Of a stretch of DNA of 64,000 nucleotides, positions 7,744 through 16,567 are shown in pieces. Under the pieces are notes generated by a model that did no database searches, was not told where the DNA came from, and saw only the letters and a list, made by a program, of their open reading frames with translations. Made by a program: the position numbers and the translations under genes. Source of the DNA: Streptosporangium saharense (lineage in GTDB: Bacteria; Actinomycetota; Actinomycetes; Streptosporangiales; Streptosporangiaceae); NCBI RefSeq assembly GCF_014203715.1, contig NZ_JACHJP010000009.1, positions 1 through 64,000 on the forward strand. Reading direction: 5' to 3'. Position 1 is the first letter of the stretch. Every line of letters begins with the position of its first letter.

Positions 7744-9885
7744 GTGGAGACGAGCGGATATACCACCGCGGGCGGCATAGAGGTCGAGGTCACCGCCTCC
7801 GACGTGCCCGAGACGATGCTTGAGGATGTCGTCACGACGCTCGGTGAGCGCCGGGGCGGTGTGCTCTCCTCCGGGATGGAGTACCCAGGCCGCTACAGCC
7901 GGTGGCACCTCGCCTACGTCGATCCCTGCCTGGAGATCGTGGCCAGGGGGCGCAGGATCTCCGCCCGCGCGCTGAACGCCCGTGGCCGGGTCGTGCTGCC
8001 CGCCGTCGCCTCCTGCCTGCTGGCCGCGGGCAAGCCGACCGGTGAGCCGACCGCCGACCACGTCGAGGTCCACGTCGCCGAGTCGGAGGACATCCTCCCC
8101 GAGGAGCTGCGCAGCCGCCGCCCCACGGTCTTCACCGCGATCCGCGAGGTGGTCGCGGCCTTCGCGGGCCAGGATGAGCACCTGGGGCTCTACGGCGCCT
8201 TCGGCTACGACCTGGCCTTCCAGTTCGAGCCGATCAGGCAGGTGCTCACCCGCGCGAAGGACCAGCGCGACCTTGTCCTGCACCTGCCCGACCGGGTGAT
8301 GGTCATCGACCGCAAGCGGGAGACCAGCAAGGAGTTCCGCTACGAGTTCACCGTGGACGGCGTCTCGACCCGGGACCTGCCCCGCGAGGGGGAGAACGTC
8401 CCGCTGCCCCCCACGCCGACGGAACTGCCCGCCGACCCGGAGCGGGGCACCTACGCCAAGGTCGTCGCCGCGGCCAAGGAGAAGTTCGTCCGCGGCGACC
8501 TGTTCGAGGTCGTGCCCGGCCAGGTCTTCCACGCGGCCTGCACCGACCCGGCCGCCTTCTACCGGACGCTGCGCAAGGTCAACCCCGCGCCCTACGAGTT
8601 CCTGTTCAACCTCGGTGAGGACGAGCACCTCGTCGGCGCCTCCCCGGAGATGTACGTCAGGGTCAACGGCGACCGCGTCGAGACCTGCCCGATCTCCGGC
8701 ACCATCGCGCGCGGCAGCACCCCGATCGAGGACGCCGACGCGATCCGCACCCTCCTCTCCAGCGTGAAGGAGGAGTCGGAGCTGACCATGTGCACCGACG
8801 TGGACCGCAACGACAAGTCCCGCATCTGTGTGCCGGGGAGCGTCCAGGTCATCGGCAGGCGCCAGATCGAGATGTACTCGCGCCTCATCCACACCGTGGA
8901 CCACATCGAGGGCCGCCTGCGCCCCGGCTTCGACGCGCTGGACGCCTTCCTCACCCACATGTGGGCCGTCACCGTCACCGGCGCCCCAAAGACCTGGGCG
9001 ATGCAGTTCATCGAGGACCACGAGGCCACCACCAGGCGCTGGTACGGCGGCGCGGTCGGCTACATCGGCTTCGACGGCTCGATGAACACCGGCCTGACCC
9101 TGCGCACCGCGCAGATCCGTGGCGGCGTCGCCACCGTCAGGGCGGGCGCCACGCTGCTGTTCGACTCCGACCCCGACGCCGAGGAGCGGGAGACCGAGCT
9201 CAAGGCGAGCGCCCTGCTCGGCGCCCTGGCCACCGTCGGCGCGGGGCAGCGGGTCGAGGTTGTCGAGGAGAAGACCACCGAGCGGCCGGGCGAGGGCGTG
9301 AAGGTGCTGCTCGTCGACCACGAGGACTCATTCGTCAACACGCTGGCCGACTACTTCCGCCAGCAGGGCGCCGAGGTCGTCACGCTCAGGCACGGCTTCC
9401 CGGCGACGATGATCGACGAGATCGCGCCGTCGCTCGTTGTGCTGTCCCCCGGTCCCGGCTGGCCCTCCGACTTCGGCCTGACCGGTCTCATCGAGGCGCT
9501 CTACGAGCGGGACCTGCCGGTCTTCGGCGTCTGTCTCGGCCTGCAGGGCATGGTCGAGCAGGCGGGCGGCTCCCTCGAACTGCTGTCCTACCCCGAGCAC
9601 GGCAAGCGGGGCAGGGTCAGGCGGCTCGGCGAGAGCGCGCTTCTTGAGGGCCTGCCCGAGGAGTTCACCGCCGCCCGCTACCACTCGCTGCACGCCAAGC
9701 AGCCGGGGGTCGCGGGCTTCACCCCCACCGCCCTCACCCCGGACGGCGCCGTCATGGCGATCGAGGACGTGGAAAGGCGGCGCTTCGCCGTACAGTTCCA
9801 TCCCGAGTCGATCCTCACTGCGGAGGGTGGCGCCGGGGCGAGGATCATCGCCAACGTGCTGAGACTCTGCCGGACCTCTCGCTAA
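7744..9885 (+). CDS. trpE(G): fused anthranilate synthase, TrpE-TrpG
   Basis: This 713-residue single chain joins the chorismate-using TrpE domain (~residues 1-505; CTDVDRNDKSRIC and GAPKTWAMQFIE motifs) to a glutamine amidotransferase domain (~519-713). C597 in FGVCLGLQG is the nucleophile and H686/E688 in QFHPES complete the triad. It converts chorismate and glutamine to anthranilate, the first step of tryptophan synthesis. Fused forms also serve phenazine or other secondary pathways, but the Trp-Trp leader and attenuator argue for tryptophan control. The start is GTG at 7744, with a GAGG-like site upstream. No other trp genes follow: a terminator comes next. Confidence 0.93.
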   Translation: METSGYTTAGGIEVEVTASDVPETMLEDVVTTLGERRGGVLSSGMEYPGRYSRWHLAYVDPCLEIVARGRRISARALNARGRVVLPAVASCLLAAGKPTGEPTADHVEVHVAESEDILPEELRSRRPTVFTAIREVVAAFAGQDEHLGLYGAFGYDLAFQFEPIRQVLTRAKDQRDLVLHLPDRVMVIDRKRETSKEFRYEFTVDGVSTRDLPREGENVPLPPTPTELPADPERGTYAKVVAAAKEKFVRGDLFEVVPGQVFHAACTDPAAFYRTLRKVNPAPYEFLFNLGEDEHLVGASPEMYVRVNGDRVETCPISGTIARGSTPIEDADAIRTLLSSVKEESELTMCTDVDRNDKSRICVPGSVQVIGRRQIEMYSRLIHTVDHIEGRLRPGFDALDAFLTHMWAVTVTGAPKTWAMQFIEDHEATTRRWYGGAVGYIGFDGSMNTGLTLRTAQIRGGVATVRAGATLLFDSDPDAEERETELKASALLGALATVGAGQRVEVVEEKTTERPGEGVKVLLVDHEDSFVNTLADYFRQQGAEVVTLRHGFPATMIDEIAPSLVVLSPGPGWPSDFGLTGLIEALYERDLPVFGVCLGLQGMVEQAGGSLELLSYPEHGKRGRVRRLGESALLEGLPEEFTAARYHSLHAKQPGVAGFTPTALTPDGAVMAIEDVERRRFAVQFHPESILTAEGGAGARIIANVLRLCRTSR

Positions 9886-9946
9886 AGACACACCCGATCA
9901 CGCCGGGTAGCCGTAGAGTGCTGCTCCTGGTGTGAGGTTGGTGCCA

Positions 9947-9988
9947 GACCACGGGCGGATCGCGATGCCGGTTCGCCCGTGGTCGTTT
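9947..9988 (+). terminator. terminator after the anthranilate synthase gene
   Basis: An 11-bp perfect stem (GACCACGGGCG / CGCCCGTGGTC) with a 16-nt loop is followed by GTTTCC. It lies 61 bp past the trpEG stop and before the next gene's ribosome site. Confidence 0.7.
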
Positions 9989-10012
9989 CCGTGTTCGGGG
10001 AGGAAGAACGGC

Positions 10013-11128
10013 ATGAGAGCGGGTGACACACTCCCCGTCGAGCTGCCCGACGCGGTCAGGGAGGCCGTCCTGGCCCCGCTGGTCGACCACGACTTCCATC
10101 CGGTGCGCGGCGACGACCTGACCCGCGCCCGCTTCGAGACGCTGATCACCGTGGCGGACGCCCCCGCGCCCCCGGGCACCACCCACTTCGACACCCCGGC
10201 CGGGCTGGCGGTCCGCCGCTGGTGCGCGCCGGTCCTCGGCCTCGACCCGCACGTCCCCCCGGCCGTCTACCTGGCACGCAGGGCCGAACTCGGCGCCGCC
10301 GAGGTCAACCGGCGGCTGCTGCGCGCCGCGAGGATCACGGCCTTCCTCGTGGACACCGGGCGGGACGGCCCGGAACTGCTGCCCGCGGAGGAGATCTGCC
10401 GTCTCGACGGCGCCGCGGCCGGTGAGGTCGCCGGGGTCGAACGGGCCGAACAGGCAGTGGCGATCTCCGCGGTCTCCGGCGTCTCCTACATCTCCGACCT
10501 CAACCACGCCCTGGCCGACCTGGTTTCCCGGGCCGTGGCTTTCACTGCGACCCTCCCCGTGGTCTTCGACGCGGCACGACCGAGCCGGGGAGCGGTGATC
10601 GCGGCGGCCAACCGCCGCCTCGCCGCCCCGAAGGAGGAGCTCACCGACCCCGTCCTGCTGCGCCACCTGCTCTGGGCGGCCTTCGACGCGGCCAGGGAAC
10701 GCGGCCTGCCGGTCCGCTTCCATCTTCCGAGGTACGGCCCGCACCGCGCGCTGGCCGCCTTCCTCGGGGCGACCCAGCAGTTCGGCGTGCCCGTCGTGCT
10801 GCTGGGCCCCCTCGACGGGGAGGCCCTCCACCTGGCGGCCACCTTCCCGCACGTCTACGTGGACGTCGGCTCCGTCCCCGCCCACGCCGCCTCGGGGGCC
10901 GCCGCCGTCGGGCGGCTGCTTGAGCTGGTCCCGTTCCACAAGCAGCTGTTCGGCTCCGGTGGCAGGGGCGCCGCGGAGAGCTGCCACCTGGGCGCGCTCC
11001 ACTGGCGGCGCGGCCTCGCGGGGGCGCTCGCCGTACGGCTGGCGGCGGGGGAGTGGAGCGTCCCGGACGCCGCGCGGGTGGCCCTGATGGTCGGCTCGGG
11101 CAACGCGCGCCGCGTCTACCGCCTTTGA
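10013..11128 (+). CDS. amidohydrolase-superfamily protein
   Basis: This 371-residue protein resembles the amidohydrolase_2 branch (TIM-barrel hydrolases/decarboxylases). Supporting segments are a strand-rich ITAFLVDTG region, the central GLPVRFHLPRYG (normally the metal/substrate histidine of this branch), and C-terminal FGSGGRGAAESCHLGALHW, where the family has a GSD-type motif. The N-terminal HxH metal pair is not evident, and the usual FGSD has become FGSG, so activity may be changed. The ATG at 10013 follows GGGGAGGAAG; a longer upstream frame overlaps the terminator and is rejected. The substrate is unknown. Confidence 0.7.
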   Translation: MRAGDTLPVELPDAVREAVLAPLVDHDFHPVRGDDLTRARFETLITVADAPAPPGTTHFDTPAGLAVRRWCAPVLGLDPHVPPAVYLARRAELGAAEVNRRLLRAARITAFLVDTGRDGPELLPAEEICRLDGAAAGEVAGVERAEQAVAISAVSGVSYISDLNHALADLVSRAVAFTATLPVVFDAARPSRGAVIAAANRRLAAPKEELTDPVLLRHLLWAAFDAARERGLPVRFHLPRYGPHRALAAFLGATQQFGVPVVLLGPLDGEALHLAATFPHVYVDVGSVPAHAASGAAAVGRLLELVPFHKQLFGSGGRGAAESCHLGALHWRRGLAGALAVRLAAGEWSVPDAARVALMVGSGNARRVYRL

Positions 11129-11191
11129 AGGTGGCCGGGGGCGCGACGGTAAGGTTGACCCGCCCAACCCCGACACAGGAGGTCTTCGCCC

Positions 11192-11917
11192 GTGGAAGAC
11201 AGCAGGCCCCGTTTTCTCGACGACGTCACCGTCGAGCTGGTCAAGCACAGCGCCTCGGACTCCGACGTGCTCTGGGCGGCCCGGGTGTCCACCGCGGGGG
11301 AGCAGTCCATCGAGGAGATCAACAAGGACCCCGAGCGTTCGAAGGGCCTCATCAACTTCCTGATGCGCGACCGCCACGGCACCCCCTTCGAGCACAACTC
11401 CATGACCTTCCTGGTCAAGGCGCCGATCTTCGTCTTCCGTGAGTTCCAACGCCACAGGGTTGGATGGTCTTACAACGAGGAGAGCGGGAGATACAGGGAG
11501 CTTCAGCCTGATTTCTACATTCCCGGTCCCGAGCGCAAACTGGTGCAGGAGGGGCGGCCGGGCAAGTACGTCTTCGTCGATGGCACCGAGAAGCAGCACA
11601 AGATCGCCGTGGAGGTGATGGAGTCGGCCTACCGGAGCTCCTACGAGGCATACCGGGAGATGCTGGAGGCCGGGATCGCCCGTGAGGTGGCCAGGGCCGT
11701 GCTGCCGGTCGGGCTGTTCTCCTCGATGTACGCGACGTGCAACGCCCGTTCGCTGATGCACTTCCTGTCGCTGCGCACCAAGAGCGAGCAGGCCAAGGTG
11801 CCGTCGTTCCCGCAGCGGGAGATCGAGATGGTCGCCGAGCGGATGGAGGCGGCCTGGGCGGGGCTCATGCCCCTGACCCACGCCGCCTTCGTGGCCAACG
11901 GCAGGGTCGCTCCCTAG
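11192..11917 (+). CDS. thyX: flavin-dependent thymidylate synthase
   Basis: This 241-residue protein carries the ThyX signature as R87-H88-R89 followed by VGWSYNEESGRY, which binds dUMP and FAD. ThyX uses methylene-tetrahydrofolate and NADPH to make dTMP from dUMP and forms a homotetramer. The start is GTG at 11192, after AGGAGG with 9-nt spacing. It ends 10 bp before the convergent secreted-protein gene. Confidence 0.96.
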   Translation: MEDSRPRFLDDVTVELVKHSASDSDVLWAARVSTAGEQSIEEINKDPERSKGLINFLMRDRHGTPFEHNSMTFLVKAPIFVFREFQRHRVGWSYNEESGRYRELQPDFYIPGPERKLVQEGRPGKYVFVDGTEKQHKIAVEVMESAYRSSYEAYREMLEAGIAREVARAVLPVGLFSSMYATCNARSLMHFLSLRTKSEQAKVPSFPQREIEMVAERMEAAWAGLMPLTHAAFVANGRVAP

Positions 11918-11927
11918 CGGTTTCTCC

Positions 11928-12503
11928 TCAGTGGGCGGAGGCCTGGTAGAGGTAGAAGCCAAAGGACCAGTAGCCGCTGTTGTCGCCGGGGTTGGGGTCG
12001 TTGACGCCGAACAGCAGCCGGACGGGCGGTCCCGACCAGACCGTGCAGCCGGCGAACGCAGTCGCCTGGTGGACCGGCCCCACCCAGCCGCCGGGGTTGT
12101 TGTTGAACCGCAGGATCGCGGAGTACTCCAGCGACCCCGGGTACGGCCAGCCGCTCGGCGCCGTGACGCCGTTGCCGTCCTCCAGGTAGCTCGGTCCCCA
12201 GGGCCAGCTGTCGAACTTGACCCTGTAGTAGTGGGACGGCAGCAGGAGGAAGACGTCGCCGTTCTGGAGGAGGTTGGGCGGGTTGGCGCCGCCGGGGATG
12301 CCCCCGCCGCCGTTGCCGTAGACCCTGAAGTCGCTGGTGCTGACGTCGGCCGCCTCGCCGCGGCGGCAGGCGGCCAGGGCGCCCGCGGTGTCGGCGTGCG
12401 CGGCCTGCGGTGTCGCGGGTACGGCGAGCAGCGGGAGGAGGGCCAGTGTGGCGCAGGCGAGTGCCCTGGCGGCGGTGTGACGTGACGATCCTGATGGGAA
12501 CAT
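11928..12503 (-). CDS. secreted protein of unknown function
   Basis: This 191-residue protein has a clear Sec signal peptide (Arg-containing N-region, hydrophobic core ACATLALLPLLAVPA, cleavage near AAHA-DT at ~residue 38). The mature part has two likely disulfide cysteines and is rich in Gly, Pro, Asn, Trp and Tyr, suggesting a compact beta-rich extracellular domain. No catalytic motif is recognised. The ATG at 12503 gives a normal signal peptide; the longer frame upstream does not. Confidence 0.75.
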   Translation of the reverse strand: MFPSGSSRHTAARALACATLALLPLLAVPATPQAAHADTAGALAACRRGEAADVSTSDFRVYGNGGGGIPGGANPPNLLQNGDVFLLLPSHYYRVKFDSWPWGPSYLEDGNGVTAPSGWPYPGSLEYSAILRFNNNPGGWVGPVHQATAFAGCTVWSGPPVRLLFGVNDPNPGDNSGYWSFGFYLYQASAH

Positions 12504-12609
12504 GGCGACCCTTTCGAGGACGGGGTGTGTCCTGAGGATCAGGTCGGGTCCCACCCCCGGTGAAGGGGAGGCCATATGTCCGTACAAGGCCGTACAGCCT
12601 CCCCGGCTT

Positions 12610-12993
12610 TCACGCCAGGCGCCTCTCCAGGCGGGTGCCACGGCGCAGGGTGATGGACATCAGGTCGCTGGGGCCGTCGAGTTCGAGGCGGTGCCAGCGG
12701 CCGCGCGGGACGACGAAGGCCGTTCCCGAGGTGAGCGTGACCGGCTCCTGGGGCTCCTCCTGGCCGTCCTCGGGCCGCAGGTAGAGGCGGGCTCCGCCGT
12801 TCAGCACGCACACCGCCTCGTCGGCCTCGGGATGCATCTCCCAGTGGTCGCCGTGGACGTCCTCGTCGGTCTCGACGTGGAAGGCGGCGACGGTCCAGCC
12901 GTCGGAGTCGCCGCTCATCCGCCGTGGTCCCGGCAGGACCGTCCCGTCGTCGTTGAGGTTGATGCCGAGGGCGAACATGTCGATGGGGTTCAT
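12610..12993 (-). CDS. cupin-domain protein
   Basis: This 127-residue single-domain cupin has metal-binding motif 1 in GDHWEMHPEADEAVCVL (His, His and Glu) and motif 2 in VPRGRWHRLEL. It starts 20 bp after the stop of the MFS exporter gene on the same strand, so the two form an operon, presumably under the TetR regulator beyond. The role could be a small-molecule isomerase/dioxygenase or a ligand-binding protein; the sequence does not decide. Confidence 0.82.
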   Translation of the reverse strand: MNPIDMFALGINLNDDGTVLPGPRRMSGDSDGWTVAAFHVETDEDVHGDHWEMHPEADEAVCVLNGGARLYLRPEDGQEEPQEPVTLTSGTAFVVPRGRWHRLELDGPSDLMSITLRRGTRLERRLA

Positions 12994-13013
12994 GAGATGG
13001 GTTCCTCTCTCTG

Positions 13014-14456
13014 TTATCCGTGGGTCGCCGCGGGTTCCCGCGGGGACGTGGAGGCGGTCGGCGGTGCCGTACGGCCCGGCCTGGGCAGGACGGTCAGGGC
13101 GACGGCGACGGCGACGGCGAGCAGGAGGCCGGAGACGGCCAAGCCAAGGGAGTAGCCCGAGGTGAGGGCCTCGGGGGTCGCGGCCGCTCCGGTACGGGCC
13201 GCGGCGACGGTGGTGAGGACGGCGAGGCCGACGGAGCCGCCGAGCTGTCGTGAGCTGTTGAGCAGCCCGGAGGCCATGCCCGCCTCGCGGGGCGCGACGC
13301 CGCTTGTCCCGGCCGCGGCCAGCGGGGCGAAGCACATGCCGAGGCCGACGCTGGTGACCAGCGAGGGGCCGAGGATGTCGGCGGCGAAGCTCCCCGAGGG
13401 GTCGATCAGGCTGAACCAGCCGAAACCGATCGCGGCGAGCGCGCCACCGGGGACCAGCAGGGCGCGGGGGGCGTGGCGGGCGGAGACCCTGGTGGCGATC
13501 ACGGCTCCGAGCACGGTGCCGAAGGTGAAGGGCAGGAACGCCAGGCCCGTCGCGGTCGCGCTCATGCGCAGCACGCCCTGCATGTAGAGGGAGACGAAGT
13601 AGAAGGCGGCGAACATGCCCGCGCCCGCCAGGAAGATGAACAGGTTGGCCCCGGCGACCGAGCGGTCCCGCAGCAGGCCGAGCCGGATCATCGGGGTTCT
13701 CGGCCCCCCTGCCCTGGCGGCCTCGACCCCGGCGAAGGCGGTCAGCAGCGCCACGGACGCCACGAGCGTGCCCAGGGTGGCCGGGGAGGTCCAGCCCCCC
13801 TCTCCCGCGCGGACGACGCCGAGGACCAGCAGGGTCACCCCGCAGGTGCCGAGGAGCGCGCCGAGCAGGTCGGGACGCTCTCCCCGGGGGCGGGGCGGGT
13901 CGGCGGGCACGGCCAGCATGGCGAGCGCGAGTGCTGCCACCACGACGGGGACGTTGACGAGCATCACCCAGCGCCATCCGGCGTGGTCGGTCAGCAGGCC
14001 TCCGGCGAGCACTCCCGTCGCTCCGCCCGCGGCGTTGACCGCGCTCCACACCCCCAGCGCCCTGGTCCTGGACGGCCCCTCGGGGAAGGTCGTCGTCAGC
14101 ATGGCCAGCGCGGCGGGGACCAGGGCCGCGGCGGCCACACCCTGGACCGCGCGGGCGGCCACGAGCAGGTCCGCCGACTGCGCCAGCCCTCCGGCCAGGG
14201 AGGACAGGCCGAACAGGGCGAGGCCGGAGGCGAAGAGCCTGCGCCTGCCGTACAGGTCGGAAAGTCTGCCGCCGAGCAGCAGCAGGCCGCCGAAGGCGAG
14301 CGCGTAGGCGTGGACCACCCACTGCAACTGGGCGGGACCGAAGTCCAGGCCGACGCGGATGGCGGGCAAAGCGACGTTGACCACCGATATGTCGAGGGCC
14401 GCCATGAACTGCGCGGCGGCCACCGCGGTCAGAATCAGCCCCGGTTTTTTATACAT
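13014..14456 (-). CDS. MFS drug exporter, DHA2 (EmrB/QacA-like, 14-TM) family
   Basis: A 480-residue integral membrane protein. TM1 contains the family motif LDISVVNVALPAI, the TM2-3 loop carries GGRLSDLYGRRR, and RAVQGVAAAALVPAALAML fits motif C of antiporters. It likely exports a toxic organic compound using the proton gradient. Its ATG lies inside a perfect 20-bp palindrome and no Shine-Dalgarno site precedes it; the promoter geometry predicts a leaderless mRNA. A divergent TetR gene adjoins. The tail after TM14 is short and Pro/Ser/Thr-rich. Confidence 0.92.
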   Translation of the reverse strand: MYKKPGLILTAVAAAQFMAALDISVVNVALPAIRVGLDFGPAQLQWVVHAYALAFGGLLLLGGRLSDLYGRRRLFASGLALFGLSSLAGGLAQSADLLVAARAVQGVAAAALVPAALAMLTTTFPEGPSRTRALGVWSAVNAAGGATGVLAGGLLTDHAGWRWVMLVNVPVVVAALALAMLAVPADPPRPRGERPDLLGALLGTCGVTLLVLGVVRAGEGGWTSPATLGTLVASVALLTAFAGVEAARAGGPRTPMIRLGLLRDRSVAGANLFIFLAGAGMFAAFYFVSLYMQGVLRMSATATGLAFLPFTFGTVLGAVIATRVSARHAPRALLVPGGALAAIGFGWFSLIDPSGSFAADILGPSLVTSVGLGMCFAPLAAAGTSGVAPREAGMASGLLNSSRQLGGSVGLAVLTTVAAARTGAAATPEALTSGYSLGLAVSGLLLAVAVAVALTVLPRPGRTAPPTASTSPREPAATHG

Positions 14457-14465
14457 GTATAAAAA
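14446..14465. promoter_or_regulatory. 20-bp perfect palindrome, probable TetR operator
   Basis: TTTTTATACATGTATAAAAA is perfectly self-complementary and AT-rich in a ~70% G+C setting. It covers the start codon and the -10 region of the exporter gene and lies ~50 bp before the divergent TetR gene. Repressor binding here would block the exporter promoter directly. Confidence 0.8.
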
Positions 14466-14492
14466 TTAGCCCGACATGGGCGTGGGCGTCAA
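14463..14492 (-). promoter_or_regulatory. promoter of the exporter/cupin operon
   Basis: On the minus strand TTGACG (14487-14492), an 18-bp spacer and TAATTT (14463-14468) precede the exporter ATG by 6 nt. This places the transcript start at or next to the ATG. Confidence 0.7.
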
Positions 14493-14516
14493 CGGAACCG
14501 GGTGGGGTGGGCCATC

Positions 14517-15182
14517 ATGGACCCCATGGCACAGTCGGTTCCGCAGCGCCCACGGGTGGGCAGGCCGCCACGGATCTCCCGGGAGGAGGTCCTGGCCGCC
14601 GCCCGCAGGGTCGTCGAGGAGGGCGGCGTGGGAAGCCTGACGATGCGGCGGCTGGCCGCGGAGGTCGGCAGCACGCCGATGGCGCTCTACCACCACGTCA
14701 AGGACAAGGAGGAGTTGCTGCTGCTGCTCCTCGACGACTACGCCGCCGGGCTGGCGCGCCCGGCCCTGCCGGAGGACCCCCGTGAGCGGCTGGTCACCGC
14801 CGCGCTGGCGATGCACGACGCGCTCGCCGGGTGCGCGTGGGTCGTGGAGGTCCTCGTCGCCGACGACCTGATGTCGGACGCCGGGCTGTGGTACGCGGAG
14901 AACATCGTCGATGCCGCCGTGGCCTGCGGCCTCACCCCCGAGCGGGCCGTCCACGCCTACCGGTCCATCTGGTACTACACGGCCGGGGAGATCATCATCA
15001 GGGCGGCGGGGCGCCGACGCGCCGCCGACGACCGGCCGACCCACCGCGAACGGGTCTTCGCCGACCTGGACGAGGAGACGCTGCCCAGGCTGGCCTCGAT
15101 CGGCGGCAGGTGGGCCACGCTCACCGCGCAGGACACCTATCGCCAGGGCCTCGAAGCGCTGGTCGAGGGACTGCTTCCCTAG
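14517..15182 (+). CDS. TetR-family repressor (TetR_C-type)
   Basis: A 221-residue protein. The HTH is at ~residues 15-62 (GGVGSLTMRRLAAEVGSTPM then ALYHHVKDKEEL), followed by an all-helical ligand-binding/dimer domain of the classical TetR_C type. It likely represses the divergent exporter/cupin operon and possibly itself through the palindrome. Start choice lies between GTG 14502, ATG 14517 and ATG 14526; 14517 has the best-spaced purine run (GGTGGGG). The stop overlaps the convergent phosphatase stop by 4 bp. Confidence 0.88.
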   Translation: MDPMAQSVPQRPRVGRPPRISREEVLAAARRVVEEGGVGSLTMRRLAAEVGSTPMALYHHVKDKEELLLLLLDDYAAGLARPALPEDPRERLVTAALAMHDALAGCAWVVEVLVADDLMSDAGLWYAENIVDAAVACGLTPERAVHAYRSIWYYTAGEIIIRAAGRRRAADDRPTHRERVFADLDEETLPRLASIGGRWATLTAQDTYRQGLEALVEGLLP

Positions 15183-16456
15183 ATGCCGAGCGCTCTGGCG
15201 AGCACGTCGTGCAGGTGGGTGTTGGGGTGTTTGCCGGTGAACAGCTCGGCGAGAGGTCCCTCCGCGGTCACCGGGACGTCGACGCCGGTGTGACCCGTCG
15301 TGGTCCAGTCCATGACGAACCTCAGGGTGCTGCCGTGGACGGGGAAGGGGCCGTCCTCGGTCGAGGGGGCGCTGCCGCTCTCGTCGGTGTCCGAGGTGTT
15401 CTCGACGGTCAGGCCGCCGCACTCGTGGTCGCCGGTGACCACCAGGAGCGTGTCGGGGTGGGTCGCCACGTAGGCGCGGGCGACCTCGACGGTCCTCTCC
15501 AGGGACCGCATGGACTGCAGCACCCGGGTGGCGTTGTTGTGGTGGGAGAACTCGTCCACACCCTCCTCCTCGACGAGGAGGAAGAAGCCCTTCCTGTTGC
15601 CGCCAAGGATGTCCAGAGCCTTGCCGGTCATGGTGGCCAGGTCGACGGGCGGGGCGTAGACGTCGCCCTCGCCCTCCGGCCGCTGCTGGAACATCTCCTC
15701 GTTGGCGAACAGGCCGAGCAGCCTGCCGCGCGGCGCGGAGGCGAGCCCCTCGGCGCTGGAGACGTAGTGGTAGCCGTCCCTTCTCGCCTGTTCGACGAGG
15801 TCGCCCCTGGTGCCGCGGCTGCCCTCGGAGGGGTCCTCGGCGGGCCTGTCGGGCCAGGCGCCGGGGGCGCCCCTGGGCAGCCACCAGTCCTCGCCGCCGC
15901 CGAGGATGACGTCCGGCCTGCTGAAGGTGAGGTACTGCCGGGCGATCTCGTCCTGGGCCGAGCGGTCGGCGGTCCTGGAGAAGAACGCGGCGGGGCTGGC
16001 GTCGGTGACCTGGGCGGTGGTCACCAGCCCGGTGGACTTTCCCGCCGCCTTGGCCTGCTGCCCGAGTACGGCAAGCGGCCTGCCGTCCACGTCGACGCCG
16101 GTGGCGCCGTTGTAGGTCCTGACGCCGGTCGCCCACGCGGTGGCCGCCGCGGCGGAGTCGGTGACTGCCGCCGAGGGGTCGTGGGGGCTGGTGGTGAGCT
16201 GCCCGGAGACGGGGAGCCGGTCCATGGCGAGCCGGCCGTCGAGCCCGGCGAGGTAGAGGCGGGCGGCCTCGCGGTGGGCCGCGGCCATGCCGTCGCCGTT
16301 GATGAGGATCACACTGGTCGCGCGGACGTCCTGGCCGTTGCCGGGGGTCGTGGTGGAACGGGCGAACAGGACGGGGGTGAGCACGCTCGTGACGGCCGCC
16401 GTGACCACCGCGGTGACCGCGACCGTGAGCAGGCACCGCCTGTGTGAGAAGTCCAT
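15179..16456 (-). CDS. secreted alkaline phosphatase (PhoA family)
   Basis: A 425-residue protein. Residues 1-30 are a signal peptide or membrane anchor (two Arg, then an Ala/Val/Thr core). The mature enzyme shows the metal site NGDGM, the nucleophile Ser in TDSAAAATAWATG, and late metal ligands in the VVTGDHECGG segment. It hydrolyses phosphate monoesters outside the membrane. The ATG at 16456 puts the signal peptide at the very N-terminus; a frame 19 codons longer adds an Arg-rich stretch without a ribosome site. It follows the oligopeptide/M24 operon, separated by a hairpin. Confidence 0.88.
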   Translation of the reverse strand: MDFSHRRCLLTVAVTAVVTAAVTSVLTPVLFARSTTTPGNGQDVRATSVILINGDGMAAAHREAARLYLAGLDGRLAMDRLPVSGQLTTSPHDPSAAVTDSAAAATAWATGVRTYNGATGVDVDGRPLAVLGQQAKAAGKSTGLVTTAQVTDASPAAFFSRTADRSAQDEIARQYLTFSRPDVILGGGEDWWLPRGAPGAWPDRPAEDPSEGSRGTRGDLVEQARRDGYHYVSSAEGLASAPRGRLLGLFANEEMFQQRPEGEGDVYAPPVDLATMTGKALDILGGNRKGFFLLVEEEGVDEFSHHNNATRVLQSMRSLERTVEVARAYVATHPDTLLVVTGDHECGGLTVENTSDTDESGSAPSTEDGPFPVHGSTLRFVMDWTTTGHTGVDVPVTAEGPLAELFTGKHPNTHLHDVLARALGI

Positions 16457-16502
16457 GTGGAACCCCCATGACGCTAAGGAACGGCTTCGCCCACGCGCAA
16501 GC

Positions 16503-16529
16503 CTGGCCGACACCGGCGATGCCGGCCAG
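16503..16529 (-). terminator. hairpin after the M24 peptidase gene
   Basis: CTGGCCG and CGGCCAG (7 bp) enclose a GC-rich 13-nt loop, 39 bp downstream of the peptidase stop and before the phosphatase gene. There is no T-tract, so it could be a weak or partial terminator. Confidence 0.4.
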
Positions 16530-16567
16530 CACCTTCCTGACCCCGGTGTGTCGCCTCCCTGGAAGGG

